From Devosia sp. (lineage in GTDB: Bacteria > Pseudomonadota > Alphaproteobacteria > Rhizobiales > Devosiaceae), in assembly GCA_028290225.1 (NCBI GenBank), contig JAQGKH010000244.1, positions 1 through 5,858 of the forward strand: a DNA stretch of 5,858 nt. The letters are read 5' to 3'. The first letter of the stretch is position 1. Every line of letters starts with the position of its first letter. A program made the position numbers and the translations under genes. The notes under the pieces are model-generated. The model made no database searches. It was not told the DNA's origin and saw nothing but the letters and a program-made list of their open reading frames with translations. This document shows, one piece after another, positions 1-5,858 of the stretch.

Positions 1-2247
1 GAAGCGCGCTTTCTCACCGGCGACCGCGCCTTGTTCGACAATCTGGTGCAGCGGTTCGAAACCGAGATCATGCCCCGCACCGGCCCCGAATTCATCGCCG
101 CCAAGATGGCCGAGCGCGACGAGCGCCACCGCATCATGGGCAATACCCGCTATGTGGTCGAACCCAATATCAAGGACGGCAAGGGCGGGTTGCGCGATCT
201 CAACACGCTGTTCTGGATCGGCAAATACTTCTACCAGGTCAAGACCTCGGCCGAGCTGGTCGACAAGAACGTGCTCGCCCCGGCCGAATACCGCCTGTTC
301 CAGCGCGCCGAGGATTTTCTCTGGGCGGTCCGCTGCCACCTGCATTTCCTGACCGGTCGCGCCGAGGAAAAGCTGACCTTCGACGTGCAGCCCGAACTGG
401 CACAGCGCATGGGCTATGCGCAGCGGGTCGGCATGCTGGGCGTCGAGCGCTTCATGAAGCGCTATTTCCTTGTCGCCAAGGATGTGGGGGACCTCACCCG
501 CATCTTCTGCGCTTCCCTCGAATTCAACCACGCCAAGGACATGGACCTGGTGGGGCGCGTGCTGGCCCCGTTCCGCTCCGGCCGATCCCGGATCAAGGGG
601 GAAAGCGATTTCGTCCTCGATACCGGCCGGCTCAACATCGCCCGGCCCGACGTCTTCGAAAAGGATCCCGCCAACCTCATCAAGATGTTCCTCGTTGCCG
701 GGCGCCAGCAACTGCTGTTCCACCCCGATGCGATCAAGGAAATCACCCGCTCGCTGCGCCTGATCGACAACAAGCTGCGCAACGACCCCAAGGCCAATGG
801 CTATTTCCTGACCATCCTGACCTCGCCCCAATCGGTCGAGCGCATTTTGCGCCAGATGAACGAAAGCGGCGTTTTGGGCCGTTTCGTGCCCGATTTCGGC
901 AAGATCGTCGCCCTGATGCAGTTCAACATGTACCACCATTATACGGTGGACGAGCATCTGATCCGCGCTGTGGGCGTCATGGCCGAGATCGCCAATGGCG
1001 GGCTGCGCCAGGAACTGCCCCTGACCCACGAACTGCTGCCCCAGCTTCACGACGTCAGGCTCTTGTATGTGGCGCTGTTCCTGCATGACATTGCCAAGGG
1101 CGGCCCCGAAGACCATTCCGAAGCCGGCGCCCGCATCGCCCGCCGCTTCTGCCCGCGGCTGGGCCTGTCACCCGCCGAAACCGATACCGTCGCCTGGCTG
1201 GTCAAATACCACCTGCTGATGAGCGAAGTGGCCCAGGCCCGCGATATCCAGGACCCCGAAACCGCCAAGGCTTTTGCCGATATCGTCCAGTCGCCCCAGC
1301 GCCTCGCCTTGCTGATGATCCTCACCGCCTGCGATATCCGCGCCGTCGGCACCGGGGTCTGGACCGGCTGGAAGGGCTCGCTGCTGCGTGCCCTTTACTA
1401 CGCCACCGAGCCCATCCTGTCGGGCGGCCATTCCCAGGTCACCCAGTCCGCCCGGATCGCCGATGTGCGCGCCACCCTCGCCAAGGGGCTGGAAAGCTGG
1501 CCGGCCGAGGAGATCGAGGCCTACACTGCCCGCCACTACGATCATTACTGGTTGCGCGCCGAGCCCGAGCTGCAGCTCGAACATGCCCGCATGATCCGCC
1601 AGGCCGACCAGTCGGGCGAGGCTTTCGCCGGCTCCATCCGCATCAAGGCCTTCGAGGGCATCACCGAGGTCAGCTTTTATACGCCCGACCACCCGCGCCT
1701 CTTGTCGCTGATCGCCGGCGCCTGCACCATGCAGGATGCCTCCATCATCGGGGCGCAGATCTTTTCCAGCCGCGACGGCCGCGCCATCGACACCTTCCGC
1801 CTCAGGCGCACCTTCACCGCCGATGAGGACGAAAAGGTGCGCGCCACCCGCATCATCGATACGGTCAAGCAATTGCTGCAGGGCCGCCGCACCATTCTGA
1901 TCGATCTGGGCAAGGAAAGCCGGCACAATCGCCGCCTCAAGCCCTTCGCGCTCCCCGCCGAAGTGGTGGTTTCCAACAATCTCTCGGAGAAATTCACCGT
2001 CATCGAGGTCTCGGGCCTCGATCGCATGGGGCTGCTGCATGCCCTGACCCGTGAAATCTCGGACCTCAACCTCTCCATCGGCTCGGCCCATATCGGCACC
2101 TATGGCGAAAAGGCCGTCGACGTTTTCTATGTCACCGATCTCACCGGCGGCAAGATTGCCAGCAAGCCGCGCCAGCGCCGCATCCGCGATGCCCTGCTGG
2201 CCGTGTTCCATCCCCGCCCGGTGGAAGCCAAGGTGGCCAATGGCTGA
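1..2247 (+). CDS. glnD: Bifunctional [protein-PII] uridylyltransferase / uridylyl-removing enzyme, 5'-truncated by window edge
   Basis: GlnD adds UMP to PII proteins (GlnB/GlnK) when nitrogen is short and removes it when glutamine is plentiful, so it is the cytoplasmic nitrogen sensor. The frame is open from base 1. The first Met (base 31) is internal, because the ten codons before it (EARFLTGDRA) also read as GlnD. Counting codons from base 1, the conserved linker motif EPNIKDGKGGLRDLN lies at 54-68. The HD hydrolase domain follows, with TVDEH (His319), LHDIAKG (His362-Asp363), His372 and His404 as likely metal or catalytic residues. Two ACT domains that bind glutamine lie at about 552-630 and 666-742; the second contains EVSGLDRMGLLHAL. 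The window shows 748 residues. Alphaproteobacterial GlnD is usually about 930-970, so roughly 200 N-terminal residues, including the nucleotidyltransferase G-S...D-x-D site, lie upstream. No frameshift is visible. The identification is very secure. Confidence 0.97.
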   Translation, partial: EARFLTGDRALFDNLVQRFETEIMPRTGPEFIAAKMAERDERHRIMGNTRYVVEPNIKDGKGGLRDLNTLFWIGKYFYQVKTSAELVDKNVLAPAEYRLFQRAEDFLWAVRCHLHFLTGRAEEKLTFDVQPELAQRMGYAQRVGMLGVERFMKRYFLVAKDVGDLTRIFCASLEFNHAKDMDLVGRVLAPFRSGRSRIKGESDFVLDTGRLNIARPDVFEKDPANLIKMFLVAGRQQLLFHPDAIKEITRSLRLIDNKLRNDPKANGYFLTILTSPQSVERILRQMNESGVLGRFVPDFGKIVALMQFNMYHHYTVDEHLIRAVGVMAEIANGGLRQELPLTHELLPQLHDVRLLYVALFLHDIAKGGPEDHSEAGARIARRFCPRLGLSPAETDTVAWLVKYHLLMSEVAQARDIQDPETAKAFADIVQSPQRLALLMILTACDIRAVGTGVWTGWKGSLLRALYYATEPILSGGHSQVTQSARIADVRATLAKGLESWPAEEIEAYTARHYDHYWLRAEPELQLEHARMIRQADQSGEAFAGSIRIKAFEGITEVSFYTPDHPRLLSLIAGACTMQDASIIGAQIFSSRDGRAIDTFRLRRTFTADEDEKVRATRIIDTVKQLLQGRRTILIDLGKESRHNRRLKPFALPAEVVVSNNLSEKFTVIEVSGLDRMGLLHALTREISDLNLSIGSAHIGTYGEKAVDVFYVTDLTGGKIASKPRQRRIRDALLAVFHPRPVEAKVANG

Positions 2248-2271
2248 CGCCCCCCGCCGGCGCGCCCGCCC

Positions 2272-3837
2272 ATGAGCCTTTACCGCAATTTCCTGTCCGT
2301 GGGCGGGCTCACCCTCGTGTCGCGCGTGGCCGGCTTTGCCCGCGACGCGCTGATGGCCGCCGTCCTGGGCGTCAGCCCGGTGGCCGACGCCTTCAACGCC
2401 GCCTTCCGCTTCCCCAATTTGTTCCGGCGCTTGTTCGCCGAAGGCGCCTTCAATACCGCCTTCGTGCCCATGTTCTCGACCGCCCTCGAGCAGCAGGGCC
2501 ACGACGCCGCCAAACAGCTCGCCAGCCGCATCATGAGCTGGCTCGTTGCCGCCATCCTCGTGGTCACCATCCTGGCTGAAATCTTCATGTCCCAGATCAT
2601 GGTCTGGTTCGTGCCCGGTTTCGCCGATGATCCCGCCAAGCTCGAGCTGACGGTGTTCCTCACCCGCGTGATGTTCCCCTATCTCGCCTGCATGTCGCTG
2701 ATGTCGGCCTATGCGGCGATCCTCAATTCCCTTGGGCGCTACTTTGCCTCGGCCTTTGCGCCGGTGGTGCTCAACATCGTCAACATCGCTGCCCTCCTGC
2801 CGCTGGCCTATATCTCCTTGCCCGATCAGGCCGACACCGCCTTCTGGATTGCGGTCGCCACCATGCTGGGCGGCATCGCCCAGCTGGCGCTGGTTTACGG
2901 CGCCATCCGCCGCGCCGGCTTCGTGCCCCGCCTGCGGCTGCCGCGCTTTGACGCCGAAGTGCGCCGCTTCTGGGTCCTCGCCATCCCGGCGATCCTGGCG
3001 GGCGGCATCACCCAGATCAACATCTTTGTCGGCACCATCATCGCCTCCTCGGCCGACAACGTCATCTCCATCCTGAGCTATGCCGACCGGCTCTACCAGC
3101 TGCCCCTCGGCATTGTCGGCATCGCCATCGGCACCGTGCTTTTGCCCGAACTGTCCCGCCATATCGGCGCGGGGCGGGACGCCGAAGCCCAGGCCAGCCA
3201 GAGCCAGTCGCTGCTGCTTGCCATGCTGCTGTCGCTGCCGGCCGCCGTGGCGCTCGCCACCATCCCCGAGCCCATCATCCGCGTCCTCTTCGAGCGCGGC
3301 CAATTCAGCCCCGAGGACACGGTGCTGACCGCCCAGGCCCTGCTCGGCTATGCGGTCGGCCTGCCCGCCTTCGTGCTGGTGCGCGTGCTGCAACCCGGCT
3401 TTTTTTCGCGCCAGGATACCCGCACGCCCACGGTGTTCGCCGCCTTGTCGGTCGCCGCCAATATCGGCATTTCGCTCTGGCTGTTCCCCACCCTGCAGCA
3501 TCTGGGCATTGCGCTGGCCACTTCCGCCTCCGCCTGGCTCAACGTGTTGCTGCTCGCCGTTTTTCTGGCGCGGCGCGGCCATTTCCGCATGCGCGCGGCC
3601 GAGTGGCGCCAGCTCGCCGCCATTCTCCTCGTGGCGCTGGTCATGGGCCTCGTGCTTTGGGTCCTGGCCCAGCGCGGCGCCGCCCTGTTCCTGCCCGCGC
3701 GTCCCTTCCTCCCTCAGGCCTCGGCGCTCGCCGGCATTTGCATCTTTGGCGCCATCACCTATTTCACCCTGGCCCATTTCAGCGGCGCCCAACCCCTGGG
3801 CGGTCTGGTCCGCCGCCTGCGCCGCCGCCGCGCCTAG
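2272..3837 (+). CDS. murJ: Lipid II flippase MurJ (MviN family), complete
   Basis: MurJ moves lipid II, the peptidoglycan building block, from the inner to the outer face of the cytoplasmic membrane. The 521-residue protein is close to E. coli MurJ (511) and is hydrophobic throughout, consistent with the 14-helix MOP-superfamily fold. Residues known to be essential in E. coli are in place: Arg18 and Arg24 in SRVAGFARD, Asp39, Arg52 in PNLFRRLFAEGAF, and Arg273 in YADRLYQLP (E. coli Arg270). PGFFSRQDTRTP at 375-386 is also typical. The C-terminus is a basic, presumably cytosolic tail (RRLRRRRA). The start is fixed by the family N-terminus MSLYRNF. It lies 24 bases after the glnD stop in C-rich sequence with no Shine-Dalgarno sequence, so translation may depend on ribosomes arriving from glnD (inference). 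A run of seven T (3400-3406) inside the conserved PGFFSRQ segment does not break the frame. Confidence 0.97.
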   Translation: MSLYRNFLSVGGLTLVSRVAGFARDALMAAVLGVSPVADAFNAAFRFPNLFRRLFAEGAFNTAFVPMFSTALEQQGHDAAKQLASRIMSWLVAAILVVTILAEIFMSQIMVWFVPGFADDPAKLELTVFLTRVMFPYLACMSLMSAYAAILNSLGRYFASAFAPVVLNIVNIAALLPLAYISLPDQADTAFWIAVATMLGGIAQLALVYGAIRRAGFVPRLRLPRFDAEVRRFWVLAIPAILAGGITQINIFVGTIIASSADNVISILSYADRLYQLPLGIVGIAIGTVLLPELSRHIGAGRDAEAQASQSQSLLLAMLLSLPAAVALATIPEPIIRVLFERGQFSPEDTVLTAQALLGYAVGLPAFVLVRVLQPGFFSRQDTRTPTVFAALSVAANIGISLWLFPTLQHLGIALATSASAWLNVLLLAVFLARRGHFRMRAAEWRQLAAILLVALVMGLVLWVLAQRGAALFLPARPFLPQASALAGICIFGAITYFTLAHFSGAQPLGGLVRRLRRRRA

Positions 3838-3886
3838 ACACCCAGCATCGATAGAGCCGGGCACAGCTAGCCGCTCAAACGCGATT

Positions 3887-3922
3887 GTCACCCCGGCCTT
3901 GAGCCGGGGCCCATCTCGAGAT
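3887..3922. repeat. Palindromic intergenic repeat with CTTGA loop plus ATCTCGAGAT palindrome
   Basis: The sequence CCCCGGCCTTGAGCCGGGG (3891-3909) folds into a perfect 7-bp GC stem (3891-3897 with 3903-3909) with loop CTTGA. It is preceded by GTCA and followed, after CCC, by the perfect 10-base palindrome ATCTCGAGAT (3913-3922). From memory, repeats of the form CCCGG...CTTGA...CCGGG are scattered through intergenic regions of many alphaproteobacteria, so this is best read as a REP-like element. It starts about 50 bases after the murJ stop and could stabilise or end the glnD-murJ message. No U-run follows the stem, so it is not a standard intrinsic terminator. Confidence 0.7.
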
Positions 3923-3961
3923 CCCTCCGCCCACGTCCATCGCAGTTCAAAAAACTCCCCG

Positions 3962-3989
3962 GTTCCAAACCGCTCCAATCGCCTATAAA
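3962..3989 (+). promoter_or_regulatory. Candidate sigma-70-type promoter for trpS
   Basis: TATAAA at 3984-3989 is a good -10 match in an otherwise GC-rich gap. It lies 37 bases before the trpS start, which would give a leader of about 30 bases. The best -35 at a suitable distance is weak (GTTCCA, 3962-3967, 16-base spacer). The position upstream of trpS and after the repeat element makes a promoter plausible, but only the -10 box is convincing. No T-box or attenuator-like leader peptide is visible. Confidence 0.3.
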
Positions 3990-4026
3990 CACTTCCCCTC
4001 GCATCTCACACGACTTCAGGCTTCTC

Positions 4027-5061
4027 ATGACCTTCACCCCGCGCATCTTCTCGGGCATCAAGCCTTCGGGCGATCTGCATCTGGGCAATTATCTGGGCGC
4101 CATCAGCCGCTTCGTGCCGCTGCAGGAAACCCATGAGACCATTTATTGCGTGGTCGACATGCATGCGATCACCGTGTGGCAGGAGCCCGAGGATCTCAAG
4201 CGCCGCACCTATGAGATCGCCGCCGCCTATATCGCGGCGGGCCTTGATCCCCGGCGCTCCATCATCTTCAACCAGTCCCAGGTGATGGAACACGCCGAAC
4301 TCAGCTGGATTTTCAATTGCGTGGCGCGCATGGGCTGGATGGCCCGCATGACCCAGTTCAAGGACAAGGCCGGCGATAACAGCGAGAATGTCTCGCTGGG
4401 GCTGTTTGCCTATCCCTCGCTGATGGCTGCCGATATTCTCCTCTACAAGAGCACCGCCGTGCCCGTGGGCGAGGACCAGCGCCAGCATCTGGAGCTGACC
4501 CGCGACATCGCCAAGAAGTTCAACCATGATTTCGCCAGGCAGATCGCCGAACTGGGCCTCGGGGAAGATTTCTTCCCCATCACCGAAACCCTCGCCACCG
4601 GCCCGGCCATGCGCGTCAAATCGCTCAAGGACGGCTCCAAAAAGATGAGCAAGTCCGAATCCACCTCGGACCTCGCCACCATCTACCTCCTCGATGATGC
4701 CGACACCGTCGCCAAAAAGATCAAGCGCGCCACCACCGATCCCGAACCGCTCCCCAGCGAAGCTTCGGGCCTTGCCAGCCGTCCCGAGGCCGAAAACCTC
4801 GTTGGCATCTATGCCGCGCTGTCCAACCAAAGCGTTGATGCCGTGCTGGCCGAATTCGGCGGCAAGGGCTGGGGCGTGTTCAAGCCCGCACTCGCCGATC
4901 TGGCCGTCAGTGTCCTGGCGCCCATCGCCGGGGAAATGCAGCGGCTGGTGGCCGATCGTGGCGAGATGGACCGCATCCTGGCCGATGGTGCCGATCGCGC
5001 CCGCGCCATCGCGCAAGCCACCATGGCCGATGTGCGTCGCATTGTCGGCTTTATCCGCTAG
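4027..5061 (+). CDS. trpS: Tryptophanyl-tRNA synthetase, complete
   Basis: This class I aminoacyl-tRNA synthetase charges tRNA-Trp with tryptophan in the cytoplasm using ATP. The 344-residue protein matches the bacterial TrpS size (E. coli 334). The N-terminal Rossmann domain shows SGIKPSGDLHLGNYLGA, with the HIGH-type motif as HLGN (18-21). VDMHAIT follows at 43-49, MAADILLY at 133-140 and VPVGEDQRQHLEL from 145, all characteristic of TrpS substrate-pocket segments. The ATP-binding KMSKS motif is intact at 206-210, followed by the typical KKIKRATTD stretch and a helical C-terminal region for tRNA contacts. The ATG at 4027 fits the family N-terminus. It has only a weak ribosome binding site (CAGG, ending 6 bases upstream). 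The gene likely has its own promoter in the 189-base gap after murJ and is probably co-transcribed with the usp gene 14 bases downstream. It ends in TAG. Confidence 0.97.
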   Translation: MTFTPRIFSGIKPSGDLHLGNYLGAISRFVPLQETHETIYCVVDMHAITVWQEPEDLKRRTYEIAAAYIAAGLDPRRSIIFNQSQVMEHAELSWIFNCVARMGWMARMTQFKDKAGDNSENVSLGLFAYPSLMAADILLYKSTAVPVGEDQRQHLELTRDIAKKFNHDFARQIAELGLGEDFFPITETLATGPAMRVKSLKDGSKKMSKSESTSDLATIYLLDDADTVAKKIKRATTDPEPLPSEASGLASRPEAENLVGIYAALSNQSVDAVLAEFGGKGWGVFKPALADLAVSVLAPIAGEMQRLVADRGEMDRILADGADRARAIAQATMADVRRIVGFIR

Positions 5062-5070
5062 GAAAGGGAA
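5061..5070 (+). promoter_or_regulatory. Strong ribosome binding site of the usp-family gene
   Basis: GGAAAGGGAA lies 5 bases before the ATG at 5076 and overlaps the last base of the trpS TAG. It is the clearest Shine-Dalgarno sequence in the window and sets the usp start. murJ has no such signal and trpS only a weak one. Confidence 0.75.
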
Positions 5071-5075
5071 CGCTC

Positions 5076-5549
5076 ATGGTTCCGGGCAATGAATACAAGC
5101 GCAAGTTCCTCGTCGTCATCGATGAAACCGAGGAATGCGACCGCGCTCTGACCTTCGCCGCCTACCGCGTCAAGCGCACGGGTGGCGCCGTGGTGCTGAT
5201 GAGCGTAGTCGAGCCCCCCGAATTCATCGGGCTCGGGGTCGAGGACGTGTTGCGCGCCGAAGCCGTCGAAGAAGCCGAACGCAACCTCGATACCAGGCTC
5301 GCCCGCATCCGCGCCATCGGCGACATCAAGGTCGAATCCGTGATCCGCGAAGGCAGCGGCCCCGAGCAGATCGAGCGCGTGATCGACAAGGACAAGGACG
5401 TCGCCATCCTCGTCCTGGCGGCCTCCATCTCCCCCGAAGGCCCGGGCCCCCTGGTGCTGCATTTCGCCAACCGCGCCAACGCCCTCCCCATCCCGCTGAC
5501 CATCGTCCCCGGCCATATGAGCGACGAGGAAATCATCGCCATCTGCTGA
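5076..5549 (+). CDS. Universal stress protein family (UspA-like) protein
   Basis: The protein has 157 residues, a normal length for a single-domain Usp. It starts with a hydrophilic leader (MVPGNEYKRK), then the first beta strand FLVVID (11-16) ending in the conserved Asp. ECDRALTFAAY starts the first helix, VVLMSVVEP (39-47) is the second strand, and REGSGPEQI (91-99) and DVAILVLAAS (108-117) follow the usual Usp alternation. The nucleotide-binding loop of ATP-binding Usps (G-x2-G-x9-G-S/T) is not recognisable. In its place is SISPEGPGPLVLHFA, then PIPLTIVPG (138-146) as the last strand. The protein is therefore probably a divergent or non-ATP-binding member; this is inference. Related proteins next to trpS in Hyphomicrobiales are recalled to have a similar EGPGPLV segment and an SDEEI tail. 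The gene sits 14 bases after trpS and is probably translated from the same message. Its specific role is unknown. Confidence 0.88.
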   Translation: MVPGNEYKRKFLVVIDETEECDRALTFAAYRVKRTGGAVVLMSVVEPPEFIGLGVEDVLRAEAVEEAERNLDTRLARIRAIGDIKVESVIREGSGPEQIERVIDKDKDVAILVLAASISPEGPGPLVLHFANRANALPIPLTIVPGHMSDEEIIAIC

Positions 5550-5616
5550 GATTTTTGGCCGGTTCCGCAGGCTACACGTTGCCTTGCAAAACCCTCACCC
5601 GCACAAGAGCCGCTGC

Positions 5617-5656
5617 TCCACCCTCCCCCTTGAGGGGAGGGCCGGGGAGGGGGGTC
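5617..5656 (+). repeat. Left arm of palindromic repeat pair (CTTGA-loop hairpin)
   Basis: After TCCA, the 8-base arm CCCTCCCC (5621-5628), loop CTTGA (5629-5633) and arm GGGGAGGG (5634-5641) make a perfect hairpin. A G-rich tail ending GGGGGTC (5650-5656) follows. The loop is the same as in the murJ-trpS element, although the stem sequence is different. The arm resembles the reverse complement of 5739-5776, so the two form an imperfect inverted pair of roughly 160 bases overall. Confidence 0.75.
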
Positions 5657-5692
5657 CATCAGTCCAGGCAGCAACGAGGGTTGGCTGCATAT

Positions 5693-5708
5693 GTGCTGAG
5701 TACAGCAC
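5693..5708. repeat. Small perfect hairpin near the centre of the inverted pair
   Basis: GTGCTGAGTACAGCAC has 6-bp arms (GTGCTG and CAGCAC) around a 4-base loop AGTA. It lies within a few bases of the midpoint of the 5617-5776 structure. It could be a protein-binding palindrome or an RNA hairpin; no T-run follows, so it is not a standard terminator. Confidence 0.5.
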
Positions 5709-5738
5709 GAGTTAACGTCACCCCGTGCCCTCCCCAAC

Positions 5739-5776
5739 GACCCCCACCCTCAATCCCTCCTCGCAAGGGGGATGGA
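5739..5776 (-). repeat. Right arm of palindromic repeat pair, inverted and diverged
   Basis: It begins GACCCCC (5739-5745), which is the exact complement of the GGGGGTC that ends the left arm, and it ends TGGA (5773-5776), complementing the TCCA that starts the left arm. Between these lie CCCTCC (5755-5760) and CAAGGGGGA (5764-5772), which match the reverse complement of the left hairpin apart from small gaps and substitutions. By eye, about 30 of roughly 42 aligned positions agree. Its own hairpin is imperfect, with ATCCCTC opposite GGGGGAT including one wobble pair. Confidence 0.6.
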
Positions 5777-5843
5777 TGCGCAAGCCCCCGCACCGTGTCA
5801 AAGCCAAACCATCCCCCCGCCAAAAACCCCATGCCCTATCGTC

Positions 5844-5858
5844 CCCTCCCCCTTGAGG
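5844..5858 (+). repeat. Second direct copy of the left-arm repeat, cut by window end
   Basis: CCCTCCCCCTTGAGG is identical over all 15 bases to 5621-5635 and in the same orientation. It includes the whole left stem and the CTTGA loop; the closing arm would lie beyond the window. This suggests the repeat cluster continues downstream. Confidence 0.65.

Larger units (their letters stand above)
5550..5858. other. Non-coding, C-rich repeat-bearing intergenic region
   Basis: No reading frame here looks like a gene. After the usp stop there are about 67 unremarkable bases (5550-5616), including a short T-run (GATTTTTGG) with no hairpin in front of it. The inverted-repeat structure at 5617-5776 follows, then a 67-base C-rich spacer without recognisable features, and then another repeat copy cut by the window end. 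No clear terminator or promoter is visible. In related genomes the next gene is often a nifU-like gene (recalled), but nothing of it is present here. Confidence 0.7.

Noticed and set aside
3891..3909. GC-rich hairpin as an intrinsic terminator for murJ
   Set aside because: The stem is good, but the following bases are CCCATCTCGAG with no U-run, and the loop sequence recurs in other repeats, so a repeat element is the better explanation.
1168..3978. A 936-codon open frame on the - strand antisense to glnD and murJ
   Set aside because: It is in exact codon register with both sense genes, so it stays open simply because they do not use TTA, CTA or TCA codons there. Its translation is low-complexity G/D/H/E/Q-rich sequence with no family resemblance. 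The sense proteins are unmistakable.
3350..3988. A 212-codon + strand frame overlapping the murJ end and running into the intergenic region
   Set aside because: It is a +1 shadow of murJ with Pro/Ser/Ala/Arg-rich composition. murJ itself reads through to its TAG with a conserved C-terminal region.
4006..5016. A 336-codon open frame on the - strand antisense to trpS
   Set aside because: It has the same in-register cause as the antisense frame over glnD-murJ, and trpS on the + strand has all its motifs.
5058..5737. Minus-strand open frames (5058-5516 and 5162-5737) over usp and the repeat region
   Set aside because: The first mirrors the usp codons in register. The second is out of frame and runs through repeat sequence, giving a Pro/Ser/Arg-rich product with no recognisable domain.
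5617..5776. CRISPR array or insertion sequence
   Set aside because: There is no regular repeat-spacer pattern and no transposase gene. Only inverted, diverged repeat arms with one further partial copy are visible.
5587..5858. A small RNA gene in the C-rich region
   Set aside because: Hairpins exist, but no convincing promoter or terminator frames them, and repeat structure explains them.

Overview
The window is a compact, GC-rich piece of chromosome with all genes on the + strand. It carries the 3' part of glnD (PII uridylyltransferase), murJ (lipid II flippase), trpS (tryptophanyl-tRNA synthetase) and a small universal-stress-family protein. It ends in about 300 bases of non-coding, C-rich repeat sequence. 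The gene order glnD-murJ-trpS-usp, the protein signatures (a GlnD with HD and two ACT domains, a MurJ beginning MSLYRNF) and the palindrome with a CTTGA loop all point to an alphaproteobacterium. The most likely order is Hyphomicrobiales (Rhizobiales), perhaps close to the Devosia group. The order-level call is an inference from remembered gene order and repeat style and was not checked by a search.

Layout: glnD is open from base 1 and stops at 2247, with its N-terminal catalytic part outside the window. murJ begins 24 bases after the glnD stop with no recognisable Shine-Dalgarno sequence, so the two probably share a transcript. A 189-base gap (3838-4026) follows, holding a GC-rich palindrome and a possible promoter, and trpS follows that. 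The usp gene starts 14 bases after the trpS stop behind a strong ribosome binding site, so trpS and usp look co-transcribed. From 5550 to the window end there is no credible gene. This stretch holds an apparent pair of inverted repeat arms (5617-5656 and 5739-5776) around a small palindrome, and the start of a further copy runs off the window edge.

Functionally these are housekeeping genes: nitrogen-status signalling, peptidoglycan precursor export, tRNA charging, and a small Usp-like protein of unknown specific role. They form a conserved neighbourhood rather than a single pathway. I see no sign of an undescribed biological system. The most interesting material is the palindromic repeat cluster at the right end. 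The very long antisense reading frames are explained by codon usage.
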